Below are positions 1 through 12,599 of a DNA stretch of 64,000 bases, one piece after another (position 1 is the stretch's first letter; each line of letters opens with the position of its first letter). The notes below the pieces were generated by a model. It was not told the origin of the DNA. It did no database searches and saw only the letters and a list, made by a program, of their open reading frames with translations. The position numbers and the translations under genes were made by a program. Source of the DNA: Pseudocercospora fijiensis CIRAD86 (Eukaryota; Ascomycota; Dothideomycetes; Mycosphaerellales; Mycosphaerellaceae); contig NW_006921535.1 in the NCBI RefSeq assembly GCF_000340215.1, forward strand, positions 3,768,596 to 3,832,595, given 5' to 3'.

Positions 1-1418
1 GACTTGCGCAGCTGCACTCGCTGTGATACAAGGACACCCTTTACCCCTGTACATCAATTTGTAAGTGTTCGGGACGTGTCAAACTTTGCTCTGTCTGTTT
101 TTGGCGATTACAACGACAAACTGACCGAGCTTTGCTTTCTAGGCACGTTTGGACTGCTCGAAGACCCCAAAGCTAAAAGGTCGTGCTTGGCTCGCAGTCT
201 TCGATTTAATGATGACTGCCGCCATCATTATCGCGTCGCAGATATGAGAGTGCATACGAGAGTGTGAGGACGTTTATGAAGAAGCTTTTTTAACAGCAGA
301 TGGTCTGCATAGGGCGAGATCTCGCCCACGTCCAACCATCCATCTGTCCATCCATCCTTCGTTCACCACGCCTGCAGGACCATCTCCCACGTGCCCGGGC
401 TACGGTAGCACGGAAAAGCCGGGGATTAAGCTTCCAAACAGATCGAGTCTGACGATCTATTTTGGACCGCTGCTAATATGAGCAAAGGCCCGTGACAAGA
501 AGCGATATTGGCAACTCATCAGCAACACCCGTCATGACACCCGATGAGCGTGCACAAAGTTCACACGTCTGCCCAATGATGGAATTTTACAGCCACAACC
601 GGATCAGCAGAATGCTCAAGCAGAGCTCTCCATTCTTTGTTCTGCAACCGGGCACTCGCAGGGAGCGGCAATCTATCTTGGGTGGACGCAAGATGCCAGC
701 GTTGTTGTTGCATTCTGCCTCTCGGGATCACAACTGGATCACGAGAGGGACACGGATCTCTCCTTGGTGGAGCGAACAACAGCTTTGATCAAGAATCGAG
801 GGATGAAGTGGACTGTCCGGACAGGTGCAAACACTTTCGGCTCTCGTATATCCGGCTTTACATGTATGATCTATTAAGGCGCTGTTGGCCGCAGAGCCCG
901 CGCGCCTGCGCATTGTGCAAAGTCTGAGAGCGGGAAGGGAATCTATAATGAATAGGGAACAAGGAAATAACAGAAACTCCATTCATCTCCAAACTCTGAA
1001 ACACCATTCTCTTCCCGACAGGGCTGAACGGAAGAAGGAGCGACCCAACGAGGTCGGAAATCCAGTACCATCCCTTTGGATACAAGCAGCACCGCGTTCA
1101 CCCGCTTCTCGTACATAGCTCAATCATCTTCATCGGAAAGCATTTCGGATCCTACCGTGGACTGTGGTTAGTCGTAGTAGTAACGCAGCTCGATTGCCCT
1201 ACCCATCTACGACCTTCCCACCAGCAGGGTAACCTTATTGCCCCAAACGCAGAAGATTGGTTGGTCCCGGATGCGGTAATTGAGCTAATCAAGATTTTGT
1301 AAGCCGGAGCTACTACGACTACTACTACTTCTTGACAGTGTGGTGGGACTTAAGCTTTCTTCGCGACAGTGTGGTGTGGTGGAAACCAAGCTTTTCCATC
1401 TTTCACTTTTCAGGGCAA
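1..1418. other. Left-edge region, no gene recognised
   Basis: Short open frames occur on both strands, but none has a recognisable family, a credible start context or splice sites linking it to a larger protein. Base composition is that of normal host DNA, not the TA-rich decayed transposon type. The right end is probably the 3' flank of the D-lactate dehydrogenase gene, which ends at 1419 on the minus strand. Confidence 0.5.
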
Positions 1419-3776
1419 CTACCATTCCGCAACTTCTCCAGCTTTCGGGGGGACCGCGCGGACTGTTGGTTCCCACAAGAGAATGGATTAGCATGTATCC
1501 ATGAACCTGATGAGAATGGACATTGGATACTGGGACCACTTACCTATCTTATCACAATTGAGGAGGCAGAGCGGGTCGAAAGCCTGTTTCATCTATGCGT
1601 TCACATGCAAGTCAGCCAGAGTCCGGGGATATCAAAAAACGTATCGCGAGCTAGGGCCGAAGAGATATCAAACTTTGATATGGTGAATCGCGAGGGAATG
1701 CGAGTGTTGCCGGTGGCACGAGTCGTGTTGCCACATATGCTTCGTCACCGTCCAATGTATCGCATTTCTGACCGGGCAGCACGGTACGACACCTCAAGCT
1801 TTTTCATGATCCGAGCCAGCCGCCCCGGCGAAAGCGAATAAGCGCGCCGCCATTGTTCGAGCATGTGTTAGCGAGAAGCTCAAGCTTCCCATGCGACAGC
1901 GCTATCCGAGGCAGCCGGCATTCGATGTCATGCAGTTGCTTGGTGTGCGTGTGCAGGTATCTCCAGCATAGGGCAGAAGGAAGTGAGAAATATGCACTTA
2001 CCTTTCTCATCAGGTCCACTGCTGACTCGCCAATTTCATGCGGAAGGTAGTCTCTCTTGACTAAACCAACGCCATGCTCGCCCGTTGCCGTGCCCTCCAT
2101 CTCGATTGCACGTTTGACCATCTTGTGTACCACTTCTTCAGCAACCGAGTGCTCTTTGTCGTTGTAGAGAATGATAGCGTGGAAGTTGCCGTCGCCTACG
2201 TGGCCAACGATGGAGCCGATAAGACCGCTCTTATCAAGATCCTCCTTGGTTTCTTCAATTATGTCAGGAAGTCTTGAGATCGGGACGGCAACGTCTGTGG
2301 TCCACACGTGGTCGCCTTCATCCTTTTTCTGGGCCATGACACTCCACAATGCTTCCTTCCGAGCGGACCAAAGTTCGTCTTGTTCTTCCTTGTTCCTAGC
2401 AAATTCGAAGCTCTTACTACCAGTCTTCTTGGCCAGATCCTTCACGATGCTGACGTGCTCCTTGACGCTGGAAGGCGTGCCTGCAAACTTGAAGAACAGG
2501 GTAGGAGCCTCCTGCCAAGACCTTGATGTCTGTCCAGCCTGGTTGATACATCGCATTTGAACATCATCCAATATTTCGATAGCTGCGATGGGAACGCCAG
2601 CACCGACGACGCGAGAGACACAATCTGCTGCTGTTCGTATCGAGGGGAAGGTGCACACTGCCACGTTAGTGGTTTGTGGCTTTGGTGTGACTTTCAGCGT
2701 CGCCTCTGTGACCAGGCCGAGTGTTCCTTCTGATCCAACGAACATTCGCGTCAAATCATATCCAGCGCTGCTTTTCCGAGGTCTTTGCTTCGTCTTTACG
2801 ATGGTTCCATCAGCCATGACGACCGTGAGAGACAGAACCCAGTCCTTCATCGTACCATATCGATATGCATTGGTTCCAGAGCAGCCTGTACCGACCATGC
2901 CACCAATCATAGCACCCGGACCCGGGTCTGGTGGGAAGAAGAGTCCTTGTTCGGCGAGTTCCTCGTTAAGCAGTTCCCATCCAACAGCAGGCTGTACGAC
3001 AACGTCCAAATCGTCCTTGTGCAGGGTGAGAATCTTGTCCATCCGGCTAAAATCGATGCAGATCCCACCTCGGGTGGATGCGAAATGGCCTTCTAATGAG
3101 GTTCCACCGCTGTAGCCCACAACTGGTATCCTGCGCTTGTGGCATATCTTCATAATCTCAGACGTCTCCTCCGTGCTGCCAGGCTTGACCACTGCGAACG
3201 GAACCTCCTCATCTTGGGTGTAGTAAGAGCTCCATTCGCTGCCCGCATGCGATTTCAGGTCTGATTCCCGTGTTGACACGTTCTCCTCTCCAACGATGGA
3301 TACAAAATCGCTCCACGCCGCCTGTAATGTCGCCGGCGAGGTATCATGTCGAGGTGTCTTGGTTGCCGAGAGTGGAAGTGTAGATCTGGGGGATGCTTCT
3401 GCCGGAGATTGTTTACCTATGAACCAGCCGCCGAGAGCGCCTACTGCAAGAACTGTGCATGCGTTCGTTAGATGTATATAATAGCAGCGCCTTGTAACAA
3501 TCAATGCTTACCAACTGGTATGAACCATGCGCCACTGCTCGAAGCGGCCTTCTGCTCTTCCCGCTGTGCTGCAAATCTGGCCTGCTCTTCCTTTTCTCTC
3601 TGCACACGCTCGTGCGTACTTTGGTATAGCTGACCCTTGAACGTCTCCCTCTCTTCGCCCTTCTTCTCTGTGGCGTAGAAACGCTTGCCCGCAAAGGATC
3701 GTCTGCAAATGGGAGATCTGCACTGGCTCGCGGACTCGAGTAGCCGGCGCTGAACATGTCGCGTGGAAATCGCCAT
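1419..3776 (-). CDS. DLD1: Mitochondrial D-lactate dehydrogenase (cytochrome), FAD-linked
   Basis: Oxidises D-lactate to pyruvate and passes electrons to cytochrome c. I assemble four exons: 3776-3512, 3452-2002, 1592-1544 and 1462-1419, giving 602 aa (yeast Dld1 is about 590). All three introns are GT-AG with matching phases. Exon 1 gives a basic mitochondrial presequence. A membrane segment (about residues 82-103) forms only across the first splice junction. The FAD-binding loop SGGTSLEGH is near residue 203, and GHVGDGNFH and EHGVGLVKRDYL are the C-terminal family motifs. The unspliced frame loses the family after LMRK. Joining the two tiny last exons restores FDPLCLLNCDKIV and a GEVAEW-type end. 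The second intron is unusually long (409 nt). The start ATG at 3776 is the first that gives a presequence. The family call is firm; the last two exons are inferred from homology memory. Confidence 0.9.
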
Positions 3777-4428
3777 TGTTGTCGCGCGGAAGACGCGATG
3801 CAAAAGAAAGTCTAAACTTGCAAGGGAATGGATGCTATAAAAGCATGGCTTGGGAATGGCAGCGGCAATGTTCAAAGTTGAGATGCATAGATACGTACAA
3901 TAGCTCTCCGCACGCAATAGCGGAGCTTAGAACTAATGACAGCCATGCACGGCTAATGGCCCGCTTTCATCTCGGGATTCAAAGCATTATGGAATCATCG
4001 TATGGCAGGATGGCAGTGTCAATTGTGCTACAAGTCTGCATGTACACTATATAGAGTGGTAGCTGGTCGCCGGCCGACTATACAATCTTTGGCGTTTCGC
4101 CTGGTCCGCTTTCACATGCAACCATGGTCCGCTTGGCCGAAGCTCAGATTCTATATATGTGGTCTCAGTGCTTTCAAGTGAGATGTCTTCACACAATGTC
4201 ATAATCCGCAACTCTTCGAAAGAGCCATCACATCAGAGTCTTATACTACATAACTCCATCACTCCGTGAATGCGCGCACGCATTTCTGCCTCAGAACTCC
4301 AAACTCCTCAAGCTGATGATCTTTTGTCTACAACTCTCATACCCGGAGCAGTCCACATGCACATAACGCCCTTCAAGGTCCCCTCTCCACTCAGATGAAT
4401 CTGACGAACGAGATTTCCGGCACGTTAC
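3777..4428. other. Intergenic, upstream of D-lactate dehydrogenase and downstream of wc-2
   Basis: No coding frame is supported. The stretch should hold the promoter of the D-lactate dehydrogenase gene and the 3' untranslated region of wc-2, since both genes run on the minus strand. No repeat or RNA gene was recognised. Confidence 0.5.
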
Positions 4429-6039
4429 TTACATGCCGTGTGTACCACCGCTGGAGTCAGTGCTGTGCTGTAATGGCATACCAGGAGGCATTCCAGCAGA
4501 TGTCAGACCTGCAGGCGGCATAGGTTGCGCGGACATGGCTCCTCCTGGCGAGTTTGTCTTCACATCATCTCCCGTCCTCTTTTTCTCCTTCTTGGCCCAT
4601 CTCAAGCCGCATGCATTGCAGAGAGTCTTAGGTCCCTTGGGTCCTTTTCTCCATTCCGGTGAATCCAGCGTGCCACAGTCTGCACACACATATTCGTCGG
4701 CTACCTTTAGCTTCTTCTTTTCCTTCTTCGAGCTCTCACGGTCTCGGTCCAGGAGTATGGCAATACCCGCGTCGCCTCTGATCAGCGCAGGTGACGTATC
4801 ACCAGTAGAAATACCATGACTTCGTTCTCCATCTCGATACCGTAGACCAGTGAGCAGCTCGATTGATTCGAGGTGGGTATTGCTAGCTTCGTACCGTGAC
4901 ATTTTGTCGGCAATACTATCCGGTTTTTGAGCTGAAAGTGCGCTGTCGAGATTCTGCCTCGTAAGGGCAGTGTTAGAGATGGGAGGTTTTGCGGGTGGCG
5001 GCATGCCTTGGTAATTGGGTGTGGCATTGGGTGCTTCCGAGAGGCCGTCCTGGGCGAGCGAGCCCGCCGGACCTGAATGTGAAGGTGTGGCTCCTGCTTG
5101 TGACGACGCTTGTTCCCGGTACAGTCTTTCTTGTTCGGCGTTCTCTTCCATCTCCTCGCGTTTAAGCTCCTCTATCCGCCTCATGAGGCGCTCGTTCTCG
5201 ATCTTGTGCTCCAGGAAGGAATCGAGAAGGGCGGCATTTTTTGTGGGATACGGTCTTGCCATCATAAAGAAACCTCTACAAAGACCGGAGACTGGTAGTG
5301 TCTGGCCGGTTGGAGTCTGTCCGAATGTGGTTGCACCTGGCGGTTCTGGCGAGATGTGTGGGTGGCCGTCACATTCGAAAATCATGTACGTACCATCGTC
5401 CTTCTTGAATCGGTAGAAGAATCGCAAGGCATTCCCGCTGGCTATGCTTTCGTTAAATTCACGCATGAAAATGCCGCTGTCGTCAGGGTGCACATATTCG
5501 CCTATGAATTTGCCTATGAGTGAATGCGGCTCGTACCCGGTGATGGCCTTGCATGACGGAGACACGTATAAAATTCGACCATCCGGGGTGAGAATGTGCA
5601 AGAAGTCCTTGAGCTCTTCTATAATTCTTTGCGACCAATTCCTCCTCTTGGTGAATTCTGTGAGAGTGCTACTACCCGACTGCGGCGGCATACCAAAGCC
5701 TGTTGGCAAAGGCCCAGCGCCGGCTCCACTCAAGGACATACCATCGTCGTGCTGCTGGTTGTGGCCAGGCGTATATGCAACGCTCCCGTTCCCATTACTG
5801 CTCGAGACATTAGGGTCTTGCGAGGGCGCACCGCGGGCGCCGTTTCCTACGGACGGCGCTCCGAGGTTGGCAAAGGACTGGTCTGCAGAGCCGGACAAGT
5901 CGAGGTCCAAGTCCATGGGCAGACTCATGTCGATGTCGAGCGCGCTGAGGGAATGAGGCCCATTTCCCATGAGGTCCATATCCGGCGCGCTCGCGGCCAT
6001 ATTATTGGAAAGGCCTGCATCGCCAGGGTATAACGACAT
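4429..6039 (-). CDS. wc-2: White Collar-2: PAS and GATA zinc-finger transcription factor
   Basis: Partner of the blue-light receptor WC-1 in the White Collar complex, which activates light-induced and clock genes in the nucleus. The 536-aa frame is uninterrupted. It has a low-complexity acidic N-terminus (1-130), one PAS domain (about 144-265), a charged coiled-coil stretch (about 270-312), a linker, and a single fungal GATA finger with C452-X2-C455, an 18-residue loop and C474-X2-C477, followed by a basic tail. One PAS domain and no flavin LOV motif separates it from WC-1. I start at the ATG at 6039. The frame stays open to 6171, but only through non-ATG codons. The stop TAA is followed at once by GTAACG, so an extra short 3' exon cannot be wholly excluded. 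A transposon edge lies about 470 bp upstream of the start. Confidence 0.93.
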   Translation of the reverse strand: MSLYPGDAGLSNNMAASAPDMDLMGNGPHSLSALDIDMSLPMDLDLDLSGSADQSFANLGAPSVGNGARGAPSQDPNVSSSNGNGSVAYTPGHNQQHDDGMSLSGAGAGPLPTGFGMPPQSGSSTLTEFTKRRNWSQRIIEELKDFLHILTPDGRILYVSPSCKAITGYEPHSLIGKFIGEYVHPDDSGIFMREFNESIASGNALRFFYRFKKDDGTYMIFECDGHPHISPEPPGATTFGQTPTGQTLPVSGLCRGFFMMARPYPTKNAALLDSFLEHKIENERLMRRIEELKREEMEENAEQERLYREQASSQAGATPSHSGPAGSLAQDGLSEAPNATPNYQGMPPPAKPPISNTALTRQNLDSALSAQKPDSIADKMSRYEASNTHLESIELLTGLRYRDGERSHGISTGDTSPALIRGDAGIAILLDRDRESSKKEKKKLKVADEYVCADCGTLDSPEWRKGPKGPKTLCNACGLRWAKKEKKRTGDDVKTNSPGGAMSAQPMPPAGLTSAGMPPGMPLQHSTDSSGGTHGM

Positions 6040-6506
6040 GCAGCGCGTCTGGTCGGCGTCGGCGGTCGCGTGGAGTTGCGGACTGGGCACTGGGCACTGG
6101 CGAGGTGGGCCACGGTCTCGTTTCGGTGTCGATCGAGCGATCTGTTGCTTGTGCGGCTGGAGCACGATCACGGGCGCACGCGCTGGCTGCTGAGATCAAG
6201 CAGGGGATGCGGGCACAGCGCCGACGATCGTGTGCGTGTGCGAGGTGACTGCGCTGCAGAATGTCCAGGATAGGCACAATGGAGTAACATACAGCCGCTC
6301 AGCAAGAGGGCGTGTGGAGCTGGCAGCAGGAGGAGAGAGAGATGAAGTTACCGGCGGCTCAGGACACTTTGGACATGTAGCTGCTATAAGGCCGTTTTAG
6401 CAGGGATAGGGAAAGTCACGAAGCTTCACTGTAGAGTTTGCTGTCGGCGCGCTGAACGTTTCATCCTCCAAAATGTGAGTGTAGAAAGCAGGCGTTCCTC
6501 TGTCGC
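6040..6506. other. wc-2 promoter and 5' leader region
   Basis: Normal-composition DNA between the wc-2 start and the left end of the 21-kb transposon block. No gene is supported. The frame of wc-2 stays open for 44 codons upstream without an ATG, so this is probably transcribed leader. Any upstream light- or stress-response sites beyond this stretch would be separated from the gene by the insertion. Confidence 0.5.
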
Positions 6507-6509
6507 TGA

Positions 6510-6544
6510 GGGTGTGTCTACTTGCTAGTCGGTGGATCGGTGGA
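6510..6544 (+). repeat. Left terminal inverted repeat of the outer Harbinger-like element
   Basis: 35-bp end pairing with 27569-27603. It is immediately preceded by TGA, which also follows the right end. Subterminal copies of a CGGTAGAT-like motif continue inward on both sides. Confidence 0.8.
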
Positions 6545-6698
6545 TTGTCGATACTTAGTAATCTTCTACCGATACTATTAATTTTCGATAACCGCTTTTT
6601 AAGGTAGATAAGTCGGTAGATTAGAAAGACCGTATACTACTAGTCGCTAAAGCGGTAAATTAGTCGCAATCGTAGTATATAAAAGCGTAATTCGAGCT

Positions 6699-6706
6699 AT
6701 TCTAGT
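6699..6706 (+). repeat. Left target-site duplication of the hAT element
   Basis: ATTCTAGT, found again at 16294-16301 directly after the right end of the inner element. An exact 8-bp duplication is the hallmark of hAT insertion. Confidence 0.85.
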
Positions 6707-6927
6707 TAGACCCTATAGTAGTTCGGTTTCCGAACTACCAAACGTATATAGTTTAGTTTCTTAGCGGCGAACTAGCTCCCTAGTTCCGGTTTGGTTTTTT
6801 CGAACTATATAGATTCCTAGTTTAAACTAGAGACTATATTAGTTTTACTATAAGGACACTCTTATTCGACTACCGGCTACGATTGCCGGCTATAATAGTA
6901 ACTCTATTATATTTACTACGCTCTTTT

Positions 6928-7135
6928 ACCGTTGCTAGGCCGTAGTTGCCGTTGCTAGGCCGTAGTTTTACTATAAGGATACTCTTATTCGACTACTAGC
7001 TACGATTGCCGGCTATAATAGTTACTAGATTGTATTTACTACGCTTTATTACCGTTACTAGGGCGTAGTTGCCGTTGCTAGGGCGTAGTTGCCGTTACTA
7101 GGGCGTAGTTGCTATTACTAGGGCGTAGTTACCGT
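6928..7135 (+). repeat. Tandem ~20-bp repeat near the left end of the hAT element
   Basis: Units of the type GTTGCTAGGGCGTAGTTGCC recur, two in a first group (about 6928-6966) and five or so in a second (about 7048-7135), separated by a divergent copy of the flanking sequence. They are subterminal, so they could be transposase-binding repeats, but nothing shows this directly. Confidence 0.6.
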
Positions 7136-7929
7136 AGTTGCGAAAGCTTACCTATATAACGTTACGTAGGCGGCAATAATTAGGGCTTCGCGATATTCTT
7201 ATACTTTTAACTTCTTCCTCTATACCTATACCGACAATAACTACTATACGCTACGCCCCCGCCCCTTTCCCTTATAATAGCAAGAGAGAAGCGCGCCGCG
7301 CGCTAAATAGAAGATAGAACTAAAGACCGCGAGTTTGTTTTATCTAAGCGTCTAACTAAAAAGCGCAAAACTAAAGAGGAGTACTCTACGAAGAAGAATT
7401 CCGTACGAGACCGCGAGAGAAAGGATAAGATAGATAAGGATAAAAGAGCTAAGAATAAGAGAAGAAAGGCGCGGAATAAGGCATTCTATCGATAGCTAGC
7501 GCCTATAGAAAAAAGTAAAGGTTAGAATAAGAAGACAACCTAAGAGAAGGCTAAGAGGAGGAAAGAATTGCGGCTAGTTTTCGAGCGTAAAGTTCTAGTA
7601 GCGTAAGTCAATCTAGCTAGCGGCCGTAGCTAGTAGCTATAGCCGGTAGCTATAGCCGGTAGCTATAGCCGGCATATTTTTCTTTAATACGTTAACTAAT
7701 AGTATTTAGACCTATAGCTACTACCTCTATCGATACGACCGATAGTAACGGAGATGTTTAGATAGCCGAGAACAATAATACTAGAGTTTAGGATGCCGCG
7801 ATAGAGCTTAATACTACGAATAAAGGAACTAAAAAAAGCGAGGAGATACTATACGTCGATCTAGTAATAGGTATAGTCTTAGGGCCTAACGCTATAGACG
7901 ATAAGCGCTAGGAGTAGATCGAGTACGGT

Positions 7930-8700
7930 TAAAGAGACGAGATACTAGTAAAGGGCTAAGGTATAAGTCCTATTAATCTAGAAAATTGTAGTTAAAGCTG
8001 CTACGAAAAGCTAGCAAGGATTAGAATCGAGACTAGTCGTCTTTATATCCTCGATATAGAGCGGAAGTTTCTTTATTAGTATTAGAGCGAAGCCTTTGCG
8101 TCTATAAAGGCAAAGTAGCTTACGATTAATGCGATCGGGGCTAGGTATCTAGAGACGGCAGAAGTATTACTATAGGAGGAAGGGGTATAGGTAATTATTC
8201 TATACTCGGCATATATAGCCGGCGTTCGTAGCCGGCAGATACTAGTAGTTAAATAGGAAGCGTTTCTCGAAGGCAGAGTGCTACTACTATATAAAATCTT
8301 TACTAAGGTAGAGAGGGCTTGTATCCGGAATCTAAGCTACTAGTAGGATAGGTTAGCGTTAGAATTCTCTAAATCTCTATATAAGCCTCCGAAGGATTAC
8401 CTATTTTAGCGATACGGCTTTATCTCGACTACTCCGTAGGTACCCGAAGAAGCTCGAGCGCTCTTTAAGGTCTTTACTAAGAAGCGGAAGGAGTTCGAGG
8501 ATTAGGATTAGTTAATAGAGCTGTTAGTTAGTCTTAGGTTTCGTAGTTAGACTCGGCCTAAGCATTTACTTATCGAGTGTCTTATACCGAAAGAGGATAG
8601 ATTAAGACTAAAAACGAGCTTAGATTCGTTAGGTATAGTAGCTCGGTTCCGTTAGTAGGAGAGAGCCGCCGTATAGAAGGCAAAATTTAGGTAGTTAGGG
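7930..8700 (+). pseudogene. Unrecognised decayed gene in the hAT element
   Basis: A long frame, broken mainly by TAG and TAA codons, is readable on the plus strand from about 7980 to 8700. Reading the TAG stops as former Trp or Gln gives a continuous, mostly polar protein. I recognise no family. Its position between the left end and the transposase suggests an accessory gene of the element. Confidence covers only that it was coding, not its role. Confidence 0.4.
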
Positions 8701-9169
8701 TAGCTAGGAAAGAAATTCTAGTAGTTAGGCTAGCTAGAGTAGCTAGGAAAAAAAATCTAGTAGTTAGGTAGCTAGGAAACAAAAAAAAAGGTAGCTAGCT
8801 ATTTACTACCTAGCTATTCCTAACGATACGATACTATAAAAGAAAGGGTGTTTCCCTATAGCTACTAGTATATATCTACTACTCCTAAGTCCTTACCTTA
8901 CCGTACGAAACCTTAAAACATACCGACCGATATTGTATATATACTAGGCGCTATACTAGGAAGGGTAATAACGAGACGATAGTCGAAATAGTCTAGTATA
9001 CGAGCGAGATTGCGACAACGTCGAGAGGAGGTCGTATACTTACCTTCGAGCCTATCGAGTCCTAGACGACGATTAGGGCTAGATTTATCCTCTCTAAATC
9101 CTAGTAGTAGGAATTCATTATAGGGTACTACTACCTAGTCCTTACCTTTACGGAGTCTAAGTAGAAGGT

Positions 9170-12060
9170 TGTTCGGAGATATAAGAATATCGAGTATTAA
9201 CCCGGAAATCTTCGAAAAGGCTAGCTAGGCGTATCTTTAGAAACCCGAGTATATAGAGCAGTTCAATTAATAGGTCTATAAGATATAGTTCCCTTTATAC
9301 TTACGTTCGAAGGAGTGTAAACTCCGGAAGTACTCGATGCGATAAGGGAGTAAGGAGCGAACGGATATATTCTAGAAGTTCTTTATAGAGGGGGCATTAT
9401 ACCGTTATACGACTTCTCGACTTAAAGGTTAACTAGTAATTGTCTATAACTTCTACGGTTTAATCTTAAAATACCCGAAACTAGGGGATAGGAACTTATC
9501 GCCTACGAACTATCTCTATTCTAAATAGTATCGGGAATCTTAAGGAGAGAGGAGAGTTAATATAGATATAGCGTTCTAGAAAGAGGTACGTTTTCTAAAA
9601 TGCCGGCTATAGCTACCGGCTATAGCTGCCGGCTATAGCTACCGGCTACAGATTCCGGCTATAGATTCCGGCTATAGATTCCGGCTACTTAAATCAACCG
9701 TAGAGGTCTAGCTAATTATTATAGGCTACGCTTAAGGAAGCTCTAGGATTAAAGGCTACCGATTTCTCCTCCGAAGACTTTAAGCAACTAGTAAACGAAA
9801 TACTAGCTATAAACGGTCTTCCGGAAGACTTCTACGAAAGGGAGTCTATATAGAAGATATACCTATATCTTATAAACTACCCTCCCCTATTTCTCGGCGC
9901 GATAACCTAGCGTATTATATTCGAAAAGAATAAAGAGGCTACGTTAGACGATATTCGGGAGATCCTCCGTAATACTCGCCGAGTAGCTATTACTATCGAT
10001 AGCTAGTTAAGCCGGACTATAAGAGCCTCCTTCCTCTCGATTATGCTATACTTTATTAATTCGGATTAGAAACTCTAGGAACTTATAATCGGATTCCCTA
10101 AAATTCTAGGTTCCTATACTAGTAAGGATATAGCGAAGCTTGTCTATACGGTAATAGACAGGGTTAGCGTAATAACGAAACTGATCTCGATTACTGCGGA
10201 CAACGCTAGTAATAATCGAACATTGTATAAGGCGTTATATATACAATTCACTCGCATATGTCTTTAAAATTACTAATTGTATCGATAGGGTCGAGTACGT
10301 AGAGGAGATTATAAGGTCTATAATCTAGCTTAATCTTCCGAATATTAAGCTCGCTACGATTCCGGATACGTACGACAATACGTACGATAATAACGATAAA
10401 GAGGAGCCTATTAATAGCCCTAGCCCTAACGAATCGGAGCCGACGTCGTTGCTAGTTACATCCCTATAGAAGTTTCCCTACTTCGCTTATATAGTTCAAA
10501 TCGCGATCCGAGCCCTCTTTAAGACGCTTAAAATTGTACTATTAAACGACGACTAATAGAAGATCCTAGATAAGGATAAAGTAAAGTCGAAAGTCGAGAA
10601 ACTTATTATAGTAATAAGACGGGATAAGGTAGAGAGCCTCGCTCTCGTTTTATATAAGGTATAACTTTTGTCCGTAGCCTGCACCTATAGCCGGCAACCT
10701 AGTATAGTTCTAACTCTTTTTCTCTAGCTTCGTCGTCTAGTAATATATACGAACTCGAGCTTATAGAGATATAACCGATTCGAGGCTATTTAAAAGAACC
10801 TAATCGAGCGCCCTAAAACCGATGCCTAGAATATCGTATAGAATAAGCGATAGTAAAAGCGGCCTCCTTAGCGCCTACTCCGTTTTACCTAAAACGTTAA
10901 GACCCGGTTCGATTCGACTTTCTATATAGTTACGAGGGGATGTACTTTACGTACCGCTCTCGAGATCTATTAGAGTTCCGAGGGTATTAAGTAGCTCGGC
11001 CTTACCGTCGCCGAATAGCGCTAAGTAGAGTATCTCGTCGATATTAGTAAGCATTACGCGAAGGTTACTACTACGATTAGAAGAACCCGAGGACCGACGA
11101 TCTACCTTGTCTTTACGTACTATAACTAGCTCTTTAACGAGCTCGAGGAAACCGTAGCTAAGCTAGCTAAGAAGAGCGTTCCCTAGAAAGTAGCTATAAC
11201 GAAAGCTATAGACACCTCCTATACTAAGTTACATAAATATTATAGTGCTACCTTTAACTCGTTCGAGGATATCTATAGCGTTACGTACTTGCTTAACCCG
11301 GTAGAAAAGGATATATACTAGCAGAGGCCGGAATAGAAGGCGGACGAGGTATAGCCGAAGCATTACTAGACTATTCTAAAAAAGATGTTCTACGAGCGTC
11401 GGAAAGAAACTAGTCTAAATACAGCTCCTATAAAGAAAAAGAAGGTTTAGAAGGCTCCGATATTATACCTGTTTCGTAGGTAGGAAGTAGAGGCAGAAGA
11501 GGAAGCAACTACTAAAGTAAATAAAGAAGAGTTCGATCTCTATCGGCGCGCGAGTAAGTATAAACCCGTAGGCTCGGAAAGAGGGCTAATAATCTCTAGA
11601 TCTTACCGGTCTTCTAGACGAATTCGGAGACGATATTCTCGCTATATAGTAGCGGTTAGAGCCTAAGTTTCTAACGATAGCGTCGGTCGCTCGGGACGTC
11701 CTCGCTATCCCGAGCGTAGGTATAGGCTATAAGAGGTCTTTTAGTATCGCTCGTTACTAGGGCCGCTTTAATCGAACATACTCGCCTACTACCTTCGAAT
11801 CTATTATAGTATTCCGATACTATCTCCTCTACTAGAATCGCTAAGGTAGGTTACTAAAGATTATACTAAAGGAGTTAATCGAGGAATTAGAAAACCTTAA
11901 GATTAAAGAAACCTAGGAGCGCGAAGAGAATGCGAAATTTAGTCTAAGCGAAACCCTAATTAGCGATAACGAAGAGGAGGAGGGCGGAGGTAGAAGGCGA
12001 TACCGGGTCGAGAAGCGGAAACGTATATAGGCTTAGAGTAGCTTTAAGGAGACGAAGCGT
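9170..12060 (+). pseudogene. hAT transposase, inactivated by RIP-type mutation
   Basis: From about 9985 the plus frame reads as the hAT RNase H-like core. It includes TIDS*LS, with the stop where the family has Trp, D*KL*EL likewise, and ITADNASNN, matching the TDNASNN signature with its catalytic Asp. At about 11640-11850 lies the C-terminal hAT dimerisation region (ARDVLAIPS followed by a FS-A-R type stretch). Nearly every stop sits at a conserved Trp or Gln. The N-terminal end is unclear, so the left boundary is approximate. Downstream to about 12060 the frame becomes acidic and charged. Confidence 0.8.
9601..9688 (+). repeat. Cluster of GCCGGC-centred motif, densest copy
   Basis: Six near-copies of (T/A)GCCGGCTATAG or its RIP-altered forms (ACCGGCTA, TTCCGGCTA) lie head to tail. 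Related clusters occur at about 7633-7680, 8213-8240, 10685-10700, 12075-12110, 13087-13115, 13793-13815, 14022-14050, 14602-14646, 15220-15265 and 16089-16110, all inside the hAT element. The 14602-14646 cluster lies within an intron of a histone-like gene. Confidence 0.65.
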
Positions 12061-12599
12061 TTACGTATAAGGTAATATAGCCGGCGTATATAGCCGGCAT
12101 ATATCCGAAATGTGTTTCGAATTCCTAGGACCTAAATAGACTAGTTGCTATAGCAACCGACCCCGCTTACCTACGGACTATTTCTAATTCTCTGTTCGCT
12201 CTTCCTCTCCTTCTTCCCTTTCCCTATATTCTTAAAGACAAATATACCTTAAGGATTCGGCTCTTCGGGCCTTCCTAAGCTAGCTGCCTCCCCTTCCTTA
12301 AGCTACTATCCTTTATTCGAATCTAACGATAACCTAATAAGGCGGTTTAATAGAAGACTATTTGTTCTAGAAGGCAAGAAGCATTAATATCTCCTTACGA
12401 TTATATACTTATTAATTTTCTAGGTCCTACCGATATACCCTCGTCGCCTAAACGCGTAGATAAATATCTTTAGAGGCTAAAGGGTAAGGGTAAAGCAAGC
12501 TAAGTATAGGGAGACTGTAGCGAGAACGAGATATCGGAAGAGTAAGGCTCTCCGTAGTATATACGAAGGAAGGGGATTCCTCGGAAAATAGTACCGAAA

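Noticed and set aside
4..267. 87-aa frame at the left edge
   Set aside because: No ATG in the called start, no family resemblance, and no splice context within the window.
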